Of a stretch of DNA of 64,000 bases, positions 56,626 through 64,000 are shown piece after piece (position 1 is the stretch's first letter; every line of letters begins with the position of its first letter). Source of the DNA: an uncultured Sphingomonadaceae bacterium (GTDB lineage: Bacteria > Pseudomonadota > Alphaproteobacteria > Sphingomonadales > Sphingomonadaceae). The notes under the pieces were generated by a model. It did no database searches and was not told the DNA's origin. It saw only the letters and a list, made by a program, of their open reading frames with translations. The stretch is taken from positions 929,501 to 993,500 of the forward strand of contig CANNCV010000001.1 in NCBI GenBank assembly GCA_947503245.1, read 5' to 3'. Both the position numbers and the translations under genes were made by a program.

Positions 56626-57240
56626 TCACCCTATCAAAGTTTGTACGCGCTCTTGCAATGAAGGCAGGACATCTTCCCCAAACCAAGGGTTGCGCTTCAG
56701 CCAGATATTGTTGCGCGGGCTGGGGTGCGGCAGGGGCAATATATCGGGCCAATATTCCCGCCAATTTTGCACCGTTTTGGTTAGCGTTTCTTTTGGGCGA
56801 TCGGGCATGTGCCAATCCATCGCATATTGCCCGATGACCAGTGTCAGGCCGATATCGGGCAGGCTATTCAAAGCACGGTTACGCCATTGTGCTGCACATT
56901 CTGGGCGTGGCGGCAGGTCACCGCTTTTACCTGTGCCTGGGAAGCAGAACCCCATAGGTATGATCGCGAAAATGTCGGGGTTATAAAAAGTCTCTCTGTC
57001 AACGCCCAACCATTCGCGCAGCCGGTTGCCGGACGGATCGTCAAAGGGGATGCCCTTTTCATGGGTGATGCGCCCTGGTGCTTGCCCAGCGATCAGAATG
57101 CGAGAGCGTTTGTTGAACTGAAAAATCGGTTTAGCGCCCAAAGGCAGAGGCTCGCAAATTATGCATGCCCGTATTTCATTGCTCAAAGCTTCGATGCCAG
57201 CGCTATCACTGGCTTGAGATATAGGTGGCGTTCGATCCAT
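56626..57240 (-). CDS. Uracil-DNA glycosylase superfamily protein
   Basis: 204 residues. UDG-fold signatures: ILIAGQAPGRITHEKGIPFDDPSGNRLREWLG (motif GQAPG, family-4/5-like rather than GQDPYH), FCFPGTGKSGDLPPR, and HPSPRN near the end. CIICEPLP near the N terminus has only two Cys, fewer than the usual four Fe-S ligands, so an intact cluster is doubtful. ATG at 57240 is used; a TTG at 57252 overlaps the peptidase stop. A second UDG-fold gene besides ung (1888-2601). Confidence 0.85.
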   Translation of the reverse strand: MDRTPPISQASDSAGIEALSNEIRACIICEPLPLGAKPIFQFNKRSRILIAGQAPGRITHEKGIPFDDPSGNRLREWLGVDRETFYNPDIFAIIPMGFCFPGTGKSGDLPPRPECAAQWRNRALNSLPDIGLTLVIGQYAMDWHMPDRPKETLTKTVQNWREYWPDILPLPHPSPRNNIWLKRNPWFGEDVLPSLQERVQTLIG

Positions 57241-57248
57241 ATAATGGC

Positions 57249-58601
57249 TCAACGATTACGCTGCGGTAAGCCAGCAAAGGTGATGATGCTTTCCGCACCA
57301 TTACTATCTATTGCGGCCACGCCAACGAAATAGTCGTCAACAATTACCCCGGGTAGTGTCAGCTCTTTGGCTGTGGCGTCAGTGACCTGCGAATCTGTCC
57401 AATCACGCATATCATTGCGACGCCAATACACTTTATAGCCAGCAGCGCCATCAACCGGCTCCCAGCTAATAGTTGTATCGGTTGATACCGCGCCTGCTAA
57501 TGATGCTGCCCTTGGAGCAGTGGGCGCTATTGCCAGTTCACGAGCAAGTGCCACATTCAAATTGGTGACTTTGGCGAGATAATCAAAGTCCATCTCGTCA
57601 ATGGTATCGCCGTATTTGCGGCCATCTTCGGTGCGCAGATCCTGATGTTGATGGTCATAATTCTCCACCCCAACGGTGAAGCGTATGGCTGGATAACCGA
57701 CTTGCAAAGCAGGCAAATGGTCGCCGCCACGCCGGAAGCGGTCGGGTCGACGTACGCCAAATACATTTAGGCCAATATGTGGGTTCGCTTCGGCAATGCG
57801 TGCCGCCGAGCGCATTAATGCGCGTGAAGGACCGTCATCCTCTGCGCCGCTGCCACGTCTTTGCAAAGCCTCAGCAAGTGATTCTGAAGAACGAATACCC
57901 TCTGAAAAGACGCGCACACGGTCATCGACAATGCGGCCATCCTGACCGACAGAATTGCCGACAATATCATTGTTCAGCAATGCACGCACGCGCCAGCCAC
58001 GGGCCTTAGCTGTGTCGGCTAAGATACGACCACCCCATAGCCCTTGCTCTTCACCCGACAACAATGCGTAGATGATTGTCGGTCCGAATTTTTCTTTGCT
58101 CAATATGCGGGCGGCTTCCAATACCAAGGCCGTGCCGGAACCATCATCATTTGCGCCTGGCGCATCGCTTGTGGCGTCGAGCGGGTCGCTTACCCGGCTG
58201 TCAATATGTGCCGACAGGATGATGATATCATCAGGATCACCGCTCCCGCGCTGAATGCCCAGAACGTCCACTACATTAACACCGTCAGGCGCACGCGGGC
58301 CAAAGAAACGCCGGTCCAGTCGTTCGACAGTTATACAGCCTCCACATTGGGATGCTATTTGCTCAAATTCAGATGCAGCCCAGCGCCTCGCTGCACCAAT
58401 ACCGCGGGTTGGATCATCAACATCGGATAGCGTGTGGCGTGTCCCAAAACCAACAAGCCTCTCCACCAATGTGCGCAAATGTGCAGCATCGGCATTGCTT
58501 TTTTGATCATCTGCAATGGCGTTCGGCGTCATGCAGATAGCAGCAATAGCTGTGGTGATAGAGACCGTGATCAGGGCGAATTTATGGATGGTTTTTTGCA
58601 T
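57249..58601 (-). CDS. M28-family metallopeptidase with a fibronectin III domain
   Basis: 450 residues from ATG 58601 (the longer frame to 58649 lacks signal character). Signal: MQKTIHKFALITVSITTAIAAICMTPNAIA. M28 zinc ligands: HIDS, PGANDDGSG, EEQGLWG, NNDIVG and YDHQHQD. Residues ~370-450 form a fibronectin III-like domain (AAGYKVYWRRNDMRDWTDSQ). Likely an aminopeptidase in the periplasm or outside. Downstream of it lies the UDG-fold gene with a small overlap, so the two may be one operon. Confidence 0.92.
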   Translation of the reverse strand: MQKTIHKFALITVSITTAIAAICMTPNAIADDQKSNADAAHLRTLVERLVGFGTRHTLSDVDDPTRGIGAARRWAASEFEQIASQCGGCITVERLDRRFFGPRAPDGVNVVDVLGIQRGSGDPDDIIILSAHIDSRVSDPLDATSDAPGANDDGSGTALVLEAARILSKEKFGPTIIYALLSGEEQGLWGGRILADTAKARGWRVRALLNNDIVGNSVGQDGRIVDDRVRVFSEGIRSSESLAEALQRRGSGAEDDGPSRALMRSAARIAEANPHIGLNVFGVRRPDRFRRGGDHLPALQVGYPAIRFTVGVENYDHQHQDLRTEDGRKYGDTIDEMDFDYLAKVTNLNVALARELAIAPTAPRAASLAGAVSTDTTISWEPVDGAAGYKVYWRRNDMRDWTDSQVTDATAKELTLPGVIVDDYFVGVAAIDSNGAESIITFAGLPQRNR

Positions 58602-58704
58602 GGCGGAATATTGACCGACCGTGCCGTGAAAGGCAATGATAACTATCAATAAACAAAGATAATGGACGCTGGGGCGATGATTATCTGTTTATGCGTTAAT
58701 CTGA

Positions 58705-59475
58705 TTATGAAAGTGGCAGTGTCTGCACGTACCAGCGTTCAGTGCCTTCAAGACCGATGGCGGTCAGCCGATCAGTCAAATAGGCACCGGTATCAATGCC
58801 AATCCGGTTGCGCTGGCTATCAATATCTTCACTGATCGTATGCCCATGAATAACAAATTTTTCATGACGGCGTTCATAAGATATGAAATCTTCTCTGATC
58901 CAGCGCATGTCTTTGCGGCTTTGTTCTGCCAATGGCACTTTGGGGCGGATACCCGCATGGACAAAAACATAATCGCCAAAGACGATCTGATCCTCAAACG
59001 TAGACAGAAACTCCATATGCTCTGCCGGGAACAGGTCGGGAAGCAGCTCCGCCAGCTCATCAATCTCCATATTGCGGTAACGGGCCAATGGCACGCCATA
59101 GCTTAATATGGTTTCGCGTCCGCCTATGCGGCAGAAGAAGCGAACCATAGAAGGGTCTCCGCTATACGCACCCACCATGACCTCTTCATGATTGCCGGTC
59201 AGGAAGCGCACTTTGTCACTCGCTTTGGCAAGGGATAGAGCGGTATCGATAACGCCTTTGCTATCTGGCCCGCGGTCGACAAGGTCTCCCAGAAAGACCA
59301 GATGTGTATCTGCCGGCCCACGCTTGGCATCATCTTCATCGATCATGCTCAGCAATTTGAGCAGCAAATCCTGCCGCCCGTGAATATCGCCAATAGCATA
59401 AACACGCTGGCCAGCAGGAACAGCAGGGGGCGGGGCTTCTTGATCCCGCTTTTTGGAGAAGAAAGACTTTATCAT
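58705..59475 (-). CDS. Metallophosphoesterase, serine/threonine phosphatase-like
   Basis: 256 residues with all metallophosphoesterase blocks: GDIHGR, GDLVDRG, GNHEE, and HAGIRP / IHGHT. This is the ApaH/PrpE-like subgroup, hydrolysing phosphoesters such as phosphoproteins or dinucleoside polyphosphates. N-terminal ~22 residues are a flexible Pro-rich lead. Cytoplasmic; no signal. Substrate unknown. Gap of 55 bases to the M28 gene, same strand. Confidence 0.92.
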   Translation of the reverse strand: MIKSFFSKKRDQEAPPPAVPAGQRVYAIGDIHGRQDLLLKLLSMIDEDDAKRGPADTHLVFLGDLVDRGPDSKGVIDTALSLAKASDKVRFLTGNHEEVMVGAYSGDPSMVRFFCRIGGRETILSYGVPLARYRNMEIDELAELLPDLFPAEHMEFLSTFEDQIVFGDYVFVHAGIRPKVPLAEQSRKDMRWIREDFISYERRHEKFVIHGHTISEDIDSQRNRIGIDTGAYLTDRLTAIGLEGTERWYVQTLPLS

Positions 59476-59552
59476 AAGAATAACTAAAGCTGTCCGGCCA
59501 ACAATGCGCTGGCCGGGATTAAGGCAGGTTTAACGGCCCAATTGCTCGATAC

Positions 59553-60743
59553 TTAGCTTTCTACCGTGAAAGTAAGGCCGGCATTGGTTTCAAGGCGTTG
59601 CACCAGTTTTTCACCCAGCAATGATGCCGGGGTATATACGCCGCCAGTGCTTTGCGGAACATCGCGCAGCAGACACATAGCCGTTTCTGCTATCATCTTG
59701 GATGTCGAACCATAGCCGGGATCTCTATCACCTTTGACCGATAGGATAGCGCCGTTGCCATCTTCATATTCGGCGAAGAAAACCGCATCATAAAAACCAT
59801 TTTCGCGTTCTTCTTTGCTAGGACCTTCGCCCGGTGCAGGTGTCTTATCATTACTGCCAAAGCTGGGATTAGCGGCCAGCTGCTTGGCCAGCTCTTCGCC
59901 TTTTTCGCCCGGCCCGGTCATTACCATTTCGTCATAGACAAAATTTTCGCCATATGCATGGCCGAGCAACGTGTTGGTTCGGTGAACATTTTTGGTGTTA
60001 ATCGGTGCCATGACAAAGGGCGCGTTCCAGCTTTGCAGCTTGTCATCATATTGTGGTTTATCGCCACGCGGTTGCTCAGGCCCGTTAAAACCTTCGGTTA
60101 GCATGAACGGGCTCATAAGCTTGGCAATCAGGCTGGGGTCTTTTGCAGCTGCTTTTGCCACTTCCTGCATCGAGGCAACGGTACCACCAGAGGCCGCCCC
60201 CTGCATGCCGCGCATGCGCCCTTTAATGCGCGGAGCGGGCGCGCCGAATTTTTCTTTGCAATGTTGCTGGGCCATATAAACGCCCAGATCGAAAGGAATG
60301 GAGTCAAACCCAGCTGAGCAGACGATGCGGGCACCGCTGTCTCTGGCTTGATCGTTATTGGCTTCAATCTGGTCCAGAATGAAATTTGGCTCACCAGCCA
60401 GATCGCAATAATCCGTGCCATTACGTGCACAGGCCGCAACCAGTTCATTGCCATAAAGTACATAAGGGCCAACCGTTGAGATAACGACCTTGGTTGATTT
60501 CGTCATCGCTTCCAGAGAGGCCGGGTCATTAGCATCAGCAACCACCAAAGGCGTATCAGCCGGCGCGCCAATTTCATCGCGGACGCTTTCCAGCTTTTCC
60601 TGCGATCTGCCGGCCATAGCCCATTTGGGTGCGTCATCCTTACCGGCATATTGCTGGGATAGATATTCCGCCACCAGACGACCGGTAAAGCCGGTGGCTC
60701 CATAGACCATGATGTCAAATTCGCGATTGGCTTTGTCTGTCAT
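59553..60743 (-). CDS. Saccharopine-dehydrogenase-like oxidoreductase (trans-acting enoyl reductase type)
   Basis: 396 residues. Rossmann start FDIMVYGATGFTGRLVAEYLSQQ, NAD(P)-site AMAGRSQEKL, VVISTVGPYVLYGNELVAACARNGTDYCDLAGE and GFDSIPFDLGVY. Bacterial relatives include MSMEG/Rv2449c-like trans-enoyl reductases. No PKS partner is near, although a fatty acyl-AMP ligase is 45 kb away. Substrate unknown. Monocistronic. Confidence 0.85.
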   Translation of the reverse strand: MTDKANREFDIMVYGATGFTGRLVAEYLSQQYAGKDDAPKWAMAGRSQEKLESVRDEIGAPADTPLVVADANDPASLEAMTKSTKVVISTVGPYVLYGNELVAACARNGTDYCDLAGEPNFILDQIEANNDQARDSGARIVCSAGFDSIPFDLGVYMAQQHCKEKFGAPAPRIKGRMRGMQGAASGGTVASMQEVAKAAAKDPSLIAKLMSPFMLTEGFNGPEQPRGDKPQYDDKLQSWNAPFVMAPINTKNVHRTNTLLGHAYGENFVYDEMVMTGPGEKGEELAKQLAANPSFGSNDKTPAPGEGPSKEERENGFYDAVFFAEYEDGNGAILSVKGDRDPGYGSTSKMIAETAMCLLRDVPQSTGGVYTPASLLGEKLVQRLETNAGLTFTVES

Positions 60744-60858
60744 GTTCTCAGGCTCCTAATTATCATTATAGCTATAAATACATTCTTCCACTCGCATATG
60801 CGCCCTTTTGCCAGTTTTGCAAGAGATAGGGCTGTGCGTGGGTGTTAGATTATGTGAC

Positions 60859-61413
60859 TTATAATTTGGGTAGGGTGACGCCTTTTTGCCCCATATATTT
60901 GCCTGCGCGATCTGCATAGCTGACCTCGCATGGCTCATTGCCCTGCAAAAAGAGGAACTGACATGCGCCCTCATTGGCATAGATTTTCGCAGGCAATGGG
61001 GTTGTGTTGGAAAATTCCAGTGTCACATGGCCTTCCCAACCGGGTTCCAAGGGGGTGACATTCACAATGATACCGCAGCGGGCATAGGTTGATTTGCCCA
61101 AGCAGATAACCAGAACATCCTTTGGAACACGAAAATATTCGACTGTCCGCGCCAATGCGAAACTATTGGGCGGGATAATGCAGCAATCCGTCTTTTTGTC
61201 GACAAAGCTGGTCGATGCAAAATCCTTCGGATCGACCACGGCGCTTTCAATATTGGTGAATATCTTAAATTCGTCAGAAACTCGGGCATCATATCCATAA
61301 GAGGAAAGACCATAGCTAATACAGCCATCGCGCTGTTGGCGATCAACAAAGGGTTCGATCATCCCGGTTTCTAATGCTGTTTCGCGTATCCAGCGATCCG
61401 ATAAAATTGCCAT
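60859..61413 (-). CDS. dcd: dCTP deaminase
   Basis: 184 residues of the dUTPase-fold dCTP deaminase: start [26 protein letters not shown], the catalytic Glu in [17 protein letters not shown], and C-terminal [14 protein letters not shown]. Converts dCTP to dUTP for dTMP synthesis. Two genes before it on the same strand is cytidine deaminase, so this stretch clusters pyrimidine salvage enzymes. 32-base gap to cdd. Confidence 0.97.
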   Translation of the reverse strand: MAILSDRWIRETALETGMIEPFVDRQQRDGCISYGLSSYGYDARVSDEFKIFTNIESAVVDPKDFASTSFVDKKTDCCIIPPNSFALARTVEYFRVPKDVLVICLGKSTYARCGIIVNVTPLEPGWEGHVTLEFSNTTPLPAKIYANEGACQFLFLQGNEPCEVSYADRAGKYMGQKGVTLPKL

Positions 61414-61445
61414 GATAAATTTCCAGTTTGAACCGATTTAACCGG

Positions 61446-61892
61446 TTAGTTGTCAAGATTGGCTGGGCCAAATGCGGCTGGCAAGAGCGCGGAAAGGCTA
61501 TATTGTGTATAACCGCCCTCATGCCCGCAATAGACTTGCGGATCAGTATTGCCCAATTGTGCGACCTCGTTGATCATCTGGCGGCAGCGACCACAGGGAG
61601 TGATGGCATGGGCATTGGGTGATATTTTGCCGTTTTGGAGCGGGCCACCATGGACAGCAACGGCTACCAAACCCGATCGTAAGCCCCGATGATTGGCATC
61701 AACAATCGCGTTAGTCTCCGCGCATAATGACAGGCCATAGCTAGCATTCTCAAAATTACAGCCAGTAACAACCGTGCCATCATCAAATAACAAGGCCGCG
61801 CCGACATGGAATTGCGAATACGGCGCATAAGCCTGATGGGACGCACGCAATGCCTTATCCAATAGCTCTTCTGGATTTATGAGAGAGGTCAT
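61446..61892 (-). CDS. cdd: Cytidine deaminase
   Basis: 148 residues. Zinc site: CAETNAI (C-A-E) and PCGRCRQMINE (PCGxCRQ), plus AYAPYSQFHVGAAL and GCNFENASYGLSLCAETNAI. Deaminates cytidine/deoxycytidine to uridine/deoxyuridine. ATG overlaps the TGA of the upstream GH25-like gene as ATGA, so translation is coupled. No separate promoter needed. Confidence 0.97.
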   Translation of the reverse strand: MTSLINPEELLDKALRASHQAYAPYSQFHVGAALLFDDGTVVTGCNFENASYGLSLCAETNAIVDANHRGLRSGLVAVAVHGGPLQNGKISPNAHAITPCGRCRQMINEVAQLGNTDPQVYCGHEGGYTQYSLSALLPAAFGPANLDN

Positions 61893-62656
61893 TGTGCGCT
61901 TTCCTGACTCGGGCCCTGATTTTGCCCCTGATCTTCTGATTGTTTGATGACAACATGCTCTACCGGTTGGTCAACGCCTTCCATCACATGATTATCATTG
62001 TCCGACCACATGACCCAGGCTTTGCTGGCATAATCGGGCGGAAAGAAATTGCCTTCAAGCCATATGTCACGGCCAATATCGGCACTGATGCGATAGCTAT
62101 CCTCAAACTCACGGGAAATGCGTATAATGGCGCGCTTGCCACTATGGGTTTCAATCTGGTTGAGAAAGGTTGTCAGTTCACTCAGCACCAATGCGCGGGC
62201 AGGGCGATCTTCGCACCCCTCTTCAAAGGCCAGATATACCGCTGGAGGCAGCACTTTGGGGCGGCGGGGCACGGTGGTGACAAAATTCTCTGATTGATCG
62301 GTGGCAAGCCTGCACAGGCTGTAATGATGCAGTGCGCCAAAGCCTATCTTGGCTTTTTCCGCCTCTGCAAAATTCTTACCGAATGCCGGATCGCGATAAT
62401 CGGAACTGCGCGTCGCCAGCATATAGGCAAAATTGATATTCAGCGCGGCCATGCTGGGCCAGCTAACACTGCCACTATCCGCAGATATAGCGATGCCCTG
62501 CAGCGGATATTGATCGCGCGGCGCCGTCCAGCTGCGGGAAAAGCTGAACGCTGCCCATGCCAGCAGGCCAAGGATAACCGCAACCACCAACAAGCCGGTC
62601 AAAACCCCTGATCTTTTTCCCCCGTTTCGCGCCAATATCTGTTCCCGTTCTTTCAA
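61889..62656 (-). CDS. Inner-membrane-anchored GH25-like pseudoenzyme
   Basis: 255 residues. A single N-terminal transmembrane anchor (~19-40) leaves a periplasmic GH25 (lysozyme M1-type) domain. Alignable framework: INFAYMLATRSSDYRDPAFGKNFAEAEKAKIGFGALHHYSLC, QSENFVTTVPRRPKVLPPAV, ELTTFLNQIETHSGKRAIIRISREF. The catalytic acids are gone: GIDVS-type Asp is Ala56 (GIAIS), and the D-x-E of strand four is Tyr141 / Ala143 (VYLAF). Likely non-hydrolytic; maybe binds peptidoglycan. Coupled to cdd. Confidence 0.8.
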   Translation of the reverse strand: MKEREQILARNGGKRSGVLTGLLVVAVILGLLAWAAFSFSRSWTAPRDQYPLQGIAISADSGSVSWPSMAALNINFAYMLATRSSDYRDPAFGKNFAEAEKAKIGFGALHHYSLCRLATDQSENFVTTVPRRPKVLPPAVYLAFEEGCEDRPARALVLSELTTFLNQIETHSGKRAIIRISREFEDSYRISADIGRDIWLEGNFFPPDYASKAWVMWSDNDNHVMEGVDQPVEHVVIKQSEDQGQNQGPSQESAQ

Positions 62657-62698
62657 TGATGCTGTGATTCGTGAAATCCGCTTTCACCAATAGCCGTT

Positions 62699-63181
62699 TT
62701 AGCCTTTGATATGGAGTACGCAAATAAGGGTAAAAAGACGTCTTGCGGTGGGGAAATCAACGGCAATTTTGCCTTCAAGCCGCTCCATAAGCAGTTCAGC
62801 AGCCTGATTGTGCACACCGCGGCGCGCCATATCTATAGTTTCAATCTCTTGTGAGGTTGCCTGGCGGATGGCCTGATAATAGCTGTCACAAATGGCGAAA
62901 TAATCGCGAATGGGTCTGCGGAACCTGCCCAAGGCCAAGATAATGGTTTCCAATGGCGTTTTGTCCTCGCGGCCAATGTCCATCACCAAACGTCCCTCTG
63001 TAACAGAGAGTTTGAGCGAGTAAGGACCGTCGCACACTGCGCATCGTTCGCTAAGCGGCTGGAAACTATTGTCTTCGATCAGATCATAGATGGCAATACG
63101 ACGCTCCTGCTCAATATCGGCATTGCGCCAGACAATTGTCTGCTCATCCAGTTCGATATGTGTGATGCGATAGTCGGCCAT
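62699..63181 (-). CDS. UPF0262 family protein
   Basis: 160 residues. Family signature: RITHIELDE, ERRIAIYDLIEDNSFQP, RRPIRDYFAICDSYYQAIR, IDMARRGVHNQAAELLMERLEGKIAVDFPTARRLFTLICVLHIKG. Conserved in alphaproteobacteria; function not established. Encoded upstream of the GH25-like gene on the same strand, with a 42-base gap. Divergent from dnaB across a 135-base gap. Confidence 0.92.
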   Translation of the reverse strand: MADYRITHIELDEQTIVWRNADIEQERRIAIYDLIEDNSFQPLSERCAVCDGPYSLKLSVTEGRLVMDIGREDKTPLETIILALGRFRRPIRDYFAICDSYYQAIRQATSQEIETIDMARRGVHNQAAELLMERLEGKIAVDFPTARRLFTLICVLHIKG

Positions 63182-63316
63182 AGTCTGTGGGCATCGCCTA
63201 TCGGGGAGTGTTCGGCAAGCCTAAAAAGGTCAAGCTATAGTTTTGCGCCTTATCCACAATCGTCTTTTATCGTCGCTGCGGTTGCACCAGCATATTGGGC
63301 GGCGCATAGGGTGGCT

Positions 63317-64000
63317 ATGGCTACTATATTTACCCCTGATAATGATTCCCTCAGCGCGGATATGGCTGGTAATGATGCCACTGTCGGCAATGCCGATAAA
63401 GCGCAGAGCCTGCCGCACAATATAGATGCGGAAGTTGCTTTTCTGGGCGCCATGCTGATTGATAATCGCGTGTCGGAAGATATTAGCATTCCGCTACAAG
63501 CCGAGCATTTTTTTGAACCGCTGCATGGCCGTATTTACGACCGGATAATGAAGCTGTTGGACCGCAACCTTGTGGTGACCCCGGTTACGCTCAAGCCATT
63601 TTTTGAAAGTGATGAGACGCTGCAACAAGTTGGCGGTTTGGGCTATCTGGCCAAATTGACAGCTGACAGTGCAGGTCTGATTGGCGCACGCGACTTTGCG
63701 CAACAAATTTATGATCTCGCTTTGTTGAGAGAATTGATCACCGTCGGGCGGACTTTGGTCAATGACGCCATGGACACAAGCGAAAGCGTTGACCCTAAGG
63801 CGCAGGTGGAAAACGCCGAAGCGGCGCTCTATTCTGTGATGGAGGGTGAAGGCGATAGTAGCGGTGCCGTTGATTTTGGCCGCGCCACATTGGTTGCGGT
63901 CGAAATGGCCCAAAAAGCGTTTAACTCTGGCGGTCACTTGTCAGGTGTGACCACCGGTCTTGATAATGTGAATGAGAAGATTGGCGGTTTGCACAATAGT
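63317..64000 (+). CDS. dnaB: Replicative DNA helicase DnaB, 3' end beyond the window
   Basis: The first 228 residues of the hexameric replication-fork helicase; the frame is open to the window edge. N-terminal domain: PHNIDAEVAFLGAMLIDNRVSEDI, PLHGRIYDRIMKLLDRN, GGLGYLAKLTADSAGLIGARDFAQQIYD; the linker then runs into the helicase domain (SGVTTGLDNVNEKIGGL). Start ATG 63317 behind AGGGTGG; an in-frame GTG at 63311 is a less likely alternative. The extended N-terminal ~30 residues are acidic and not conserved. Confidence 0.96.
   Translation, partial: MATIFTPDNDSLSADMAGNDATVGNADKAQSLPHNIDAEVAFLGAMLIDNRVSEDISIPLQAEHFFEPLHGRIYDRIMKLLDRNLVVTPVTLKPFFESDETLQQVGGLGYLAKLTADSAGLIGARDFAQQIYDLALLRELITVGRTLVNDAMDTSESVDPKAQVENAEAALYSVMEGEGDSSGAVDFGRATLVAVEMAQKAFNSGGHLSGVTTGLDNVNEKIGGLHNS

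Noticed and set aside
62475-62723. 82-codon open frame across the start of the GH25-like gene
   Set aside because: Out of frame with the GH25 gene and only a shadow.

Overview
The window is chromosomal DNA of an alphaproteobacterium, most likely order Sphingomonadales (a marine Sphingorhabdus- or Parasphingorhabdus-like organism). This rests on a CtrA regulator with a perfect CtrA box upstream, an NDUFA12-type complex I subunit, a UPF0262 protein, a long sphingomonad-style TonB receptor and the rpoBC/ribosomal proteins. The assignment comes from reading the sequence; no database search was run.

Layout. 0-18.6 kb: mostly housekeeping and small accessory genes. These are a 5'-truncated DEAD-box helicase, an SDR/lipoprotein/ung operon with ATGA overlaps, a photolyase-type FAD protein, a FabH-like ketosynthase, an esterase, a membrane-stress set (yqiJ-yqiK, xpaC-like, telA), a fatty acyl-AMP ligase, recX, DUF192, NDUFA12, DUF2155 and aat overlapping tail to tail, then tRNA-Trp(CCA). 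18.65-32.7 kb: an alginate-linked accessory block. It holds a TonB-dependent receptor, a FadR-type GntR regulator, two PL7 alginate lyases (one a lipoprotein with a discoidin-like domain), a large autotransporter with a 38-proline linker, and a 1097-residue permease/seven-blade beta-propeller/ASPIC-UnbV fusion. 32.9-48.3 kb: secE-nusG-rplKA-rplJL-rpoBC, interrupted between rplA and rplJ by an outer-membrane barrel and an unknown secreted protein, and between rplL and rpoB by a small membrane protein plus a desaturase. 48.4-64 kb: a TPR metalloprotease, azoR-pirin-doxX with a divergent LysR, an orphan secretin divergent from a PL7-like secreted protein, ctrA, a second uracil-DNA-glycosylase-fold protein, an M28 peptidase, a phosphatase, dcd, cdd, a GH25 pseudoenzyme, UPF0262 and the 5' end of dnaB.

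How it works together. The alginate block holds only outer-surface steps: receptor, secreted or lipid-anchored endolyases and a surface autotransporter. No oligoalginate lyase or DEH pathway gene is present here, so intracellular processing must be encoded elsewhere. The block sits between tRNA-Trp and secE, genes I expect to be neighbours, and a headless coding remnant lies at the tRNA side, so it looks like an insertion. The most novel candidates are the permease-propeller fusion, the three 13-bp direct repeats before the autotransporter, and the secretin/PL7-like divergent pair controlled by phased TGACA-TGTCA palindromes. Several leaders also carry readable regulation: an rplJ leader with two competing pairings, a promoter plus terminator-like hairpin before rpoB, and CtrA/GAnTC sites before ctrA.
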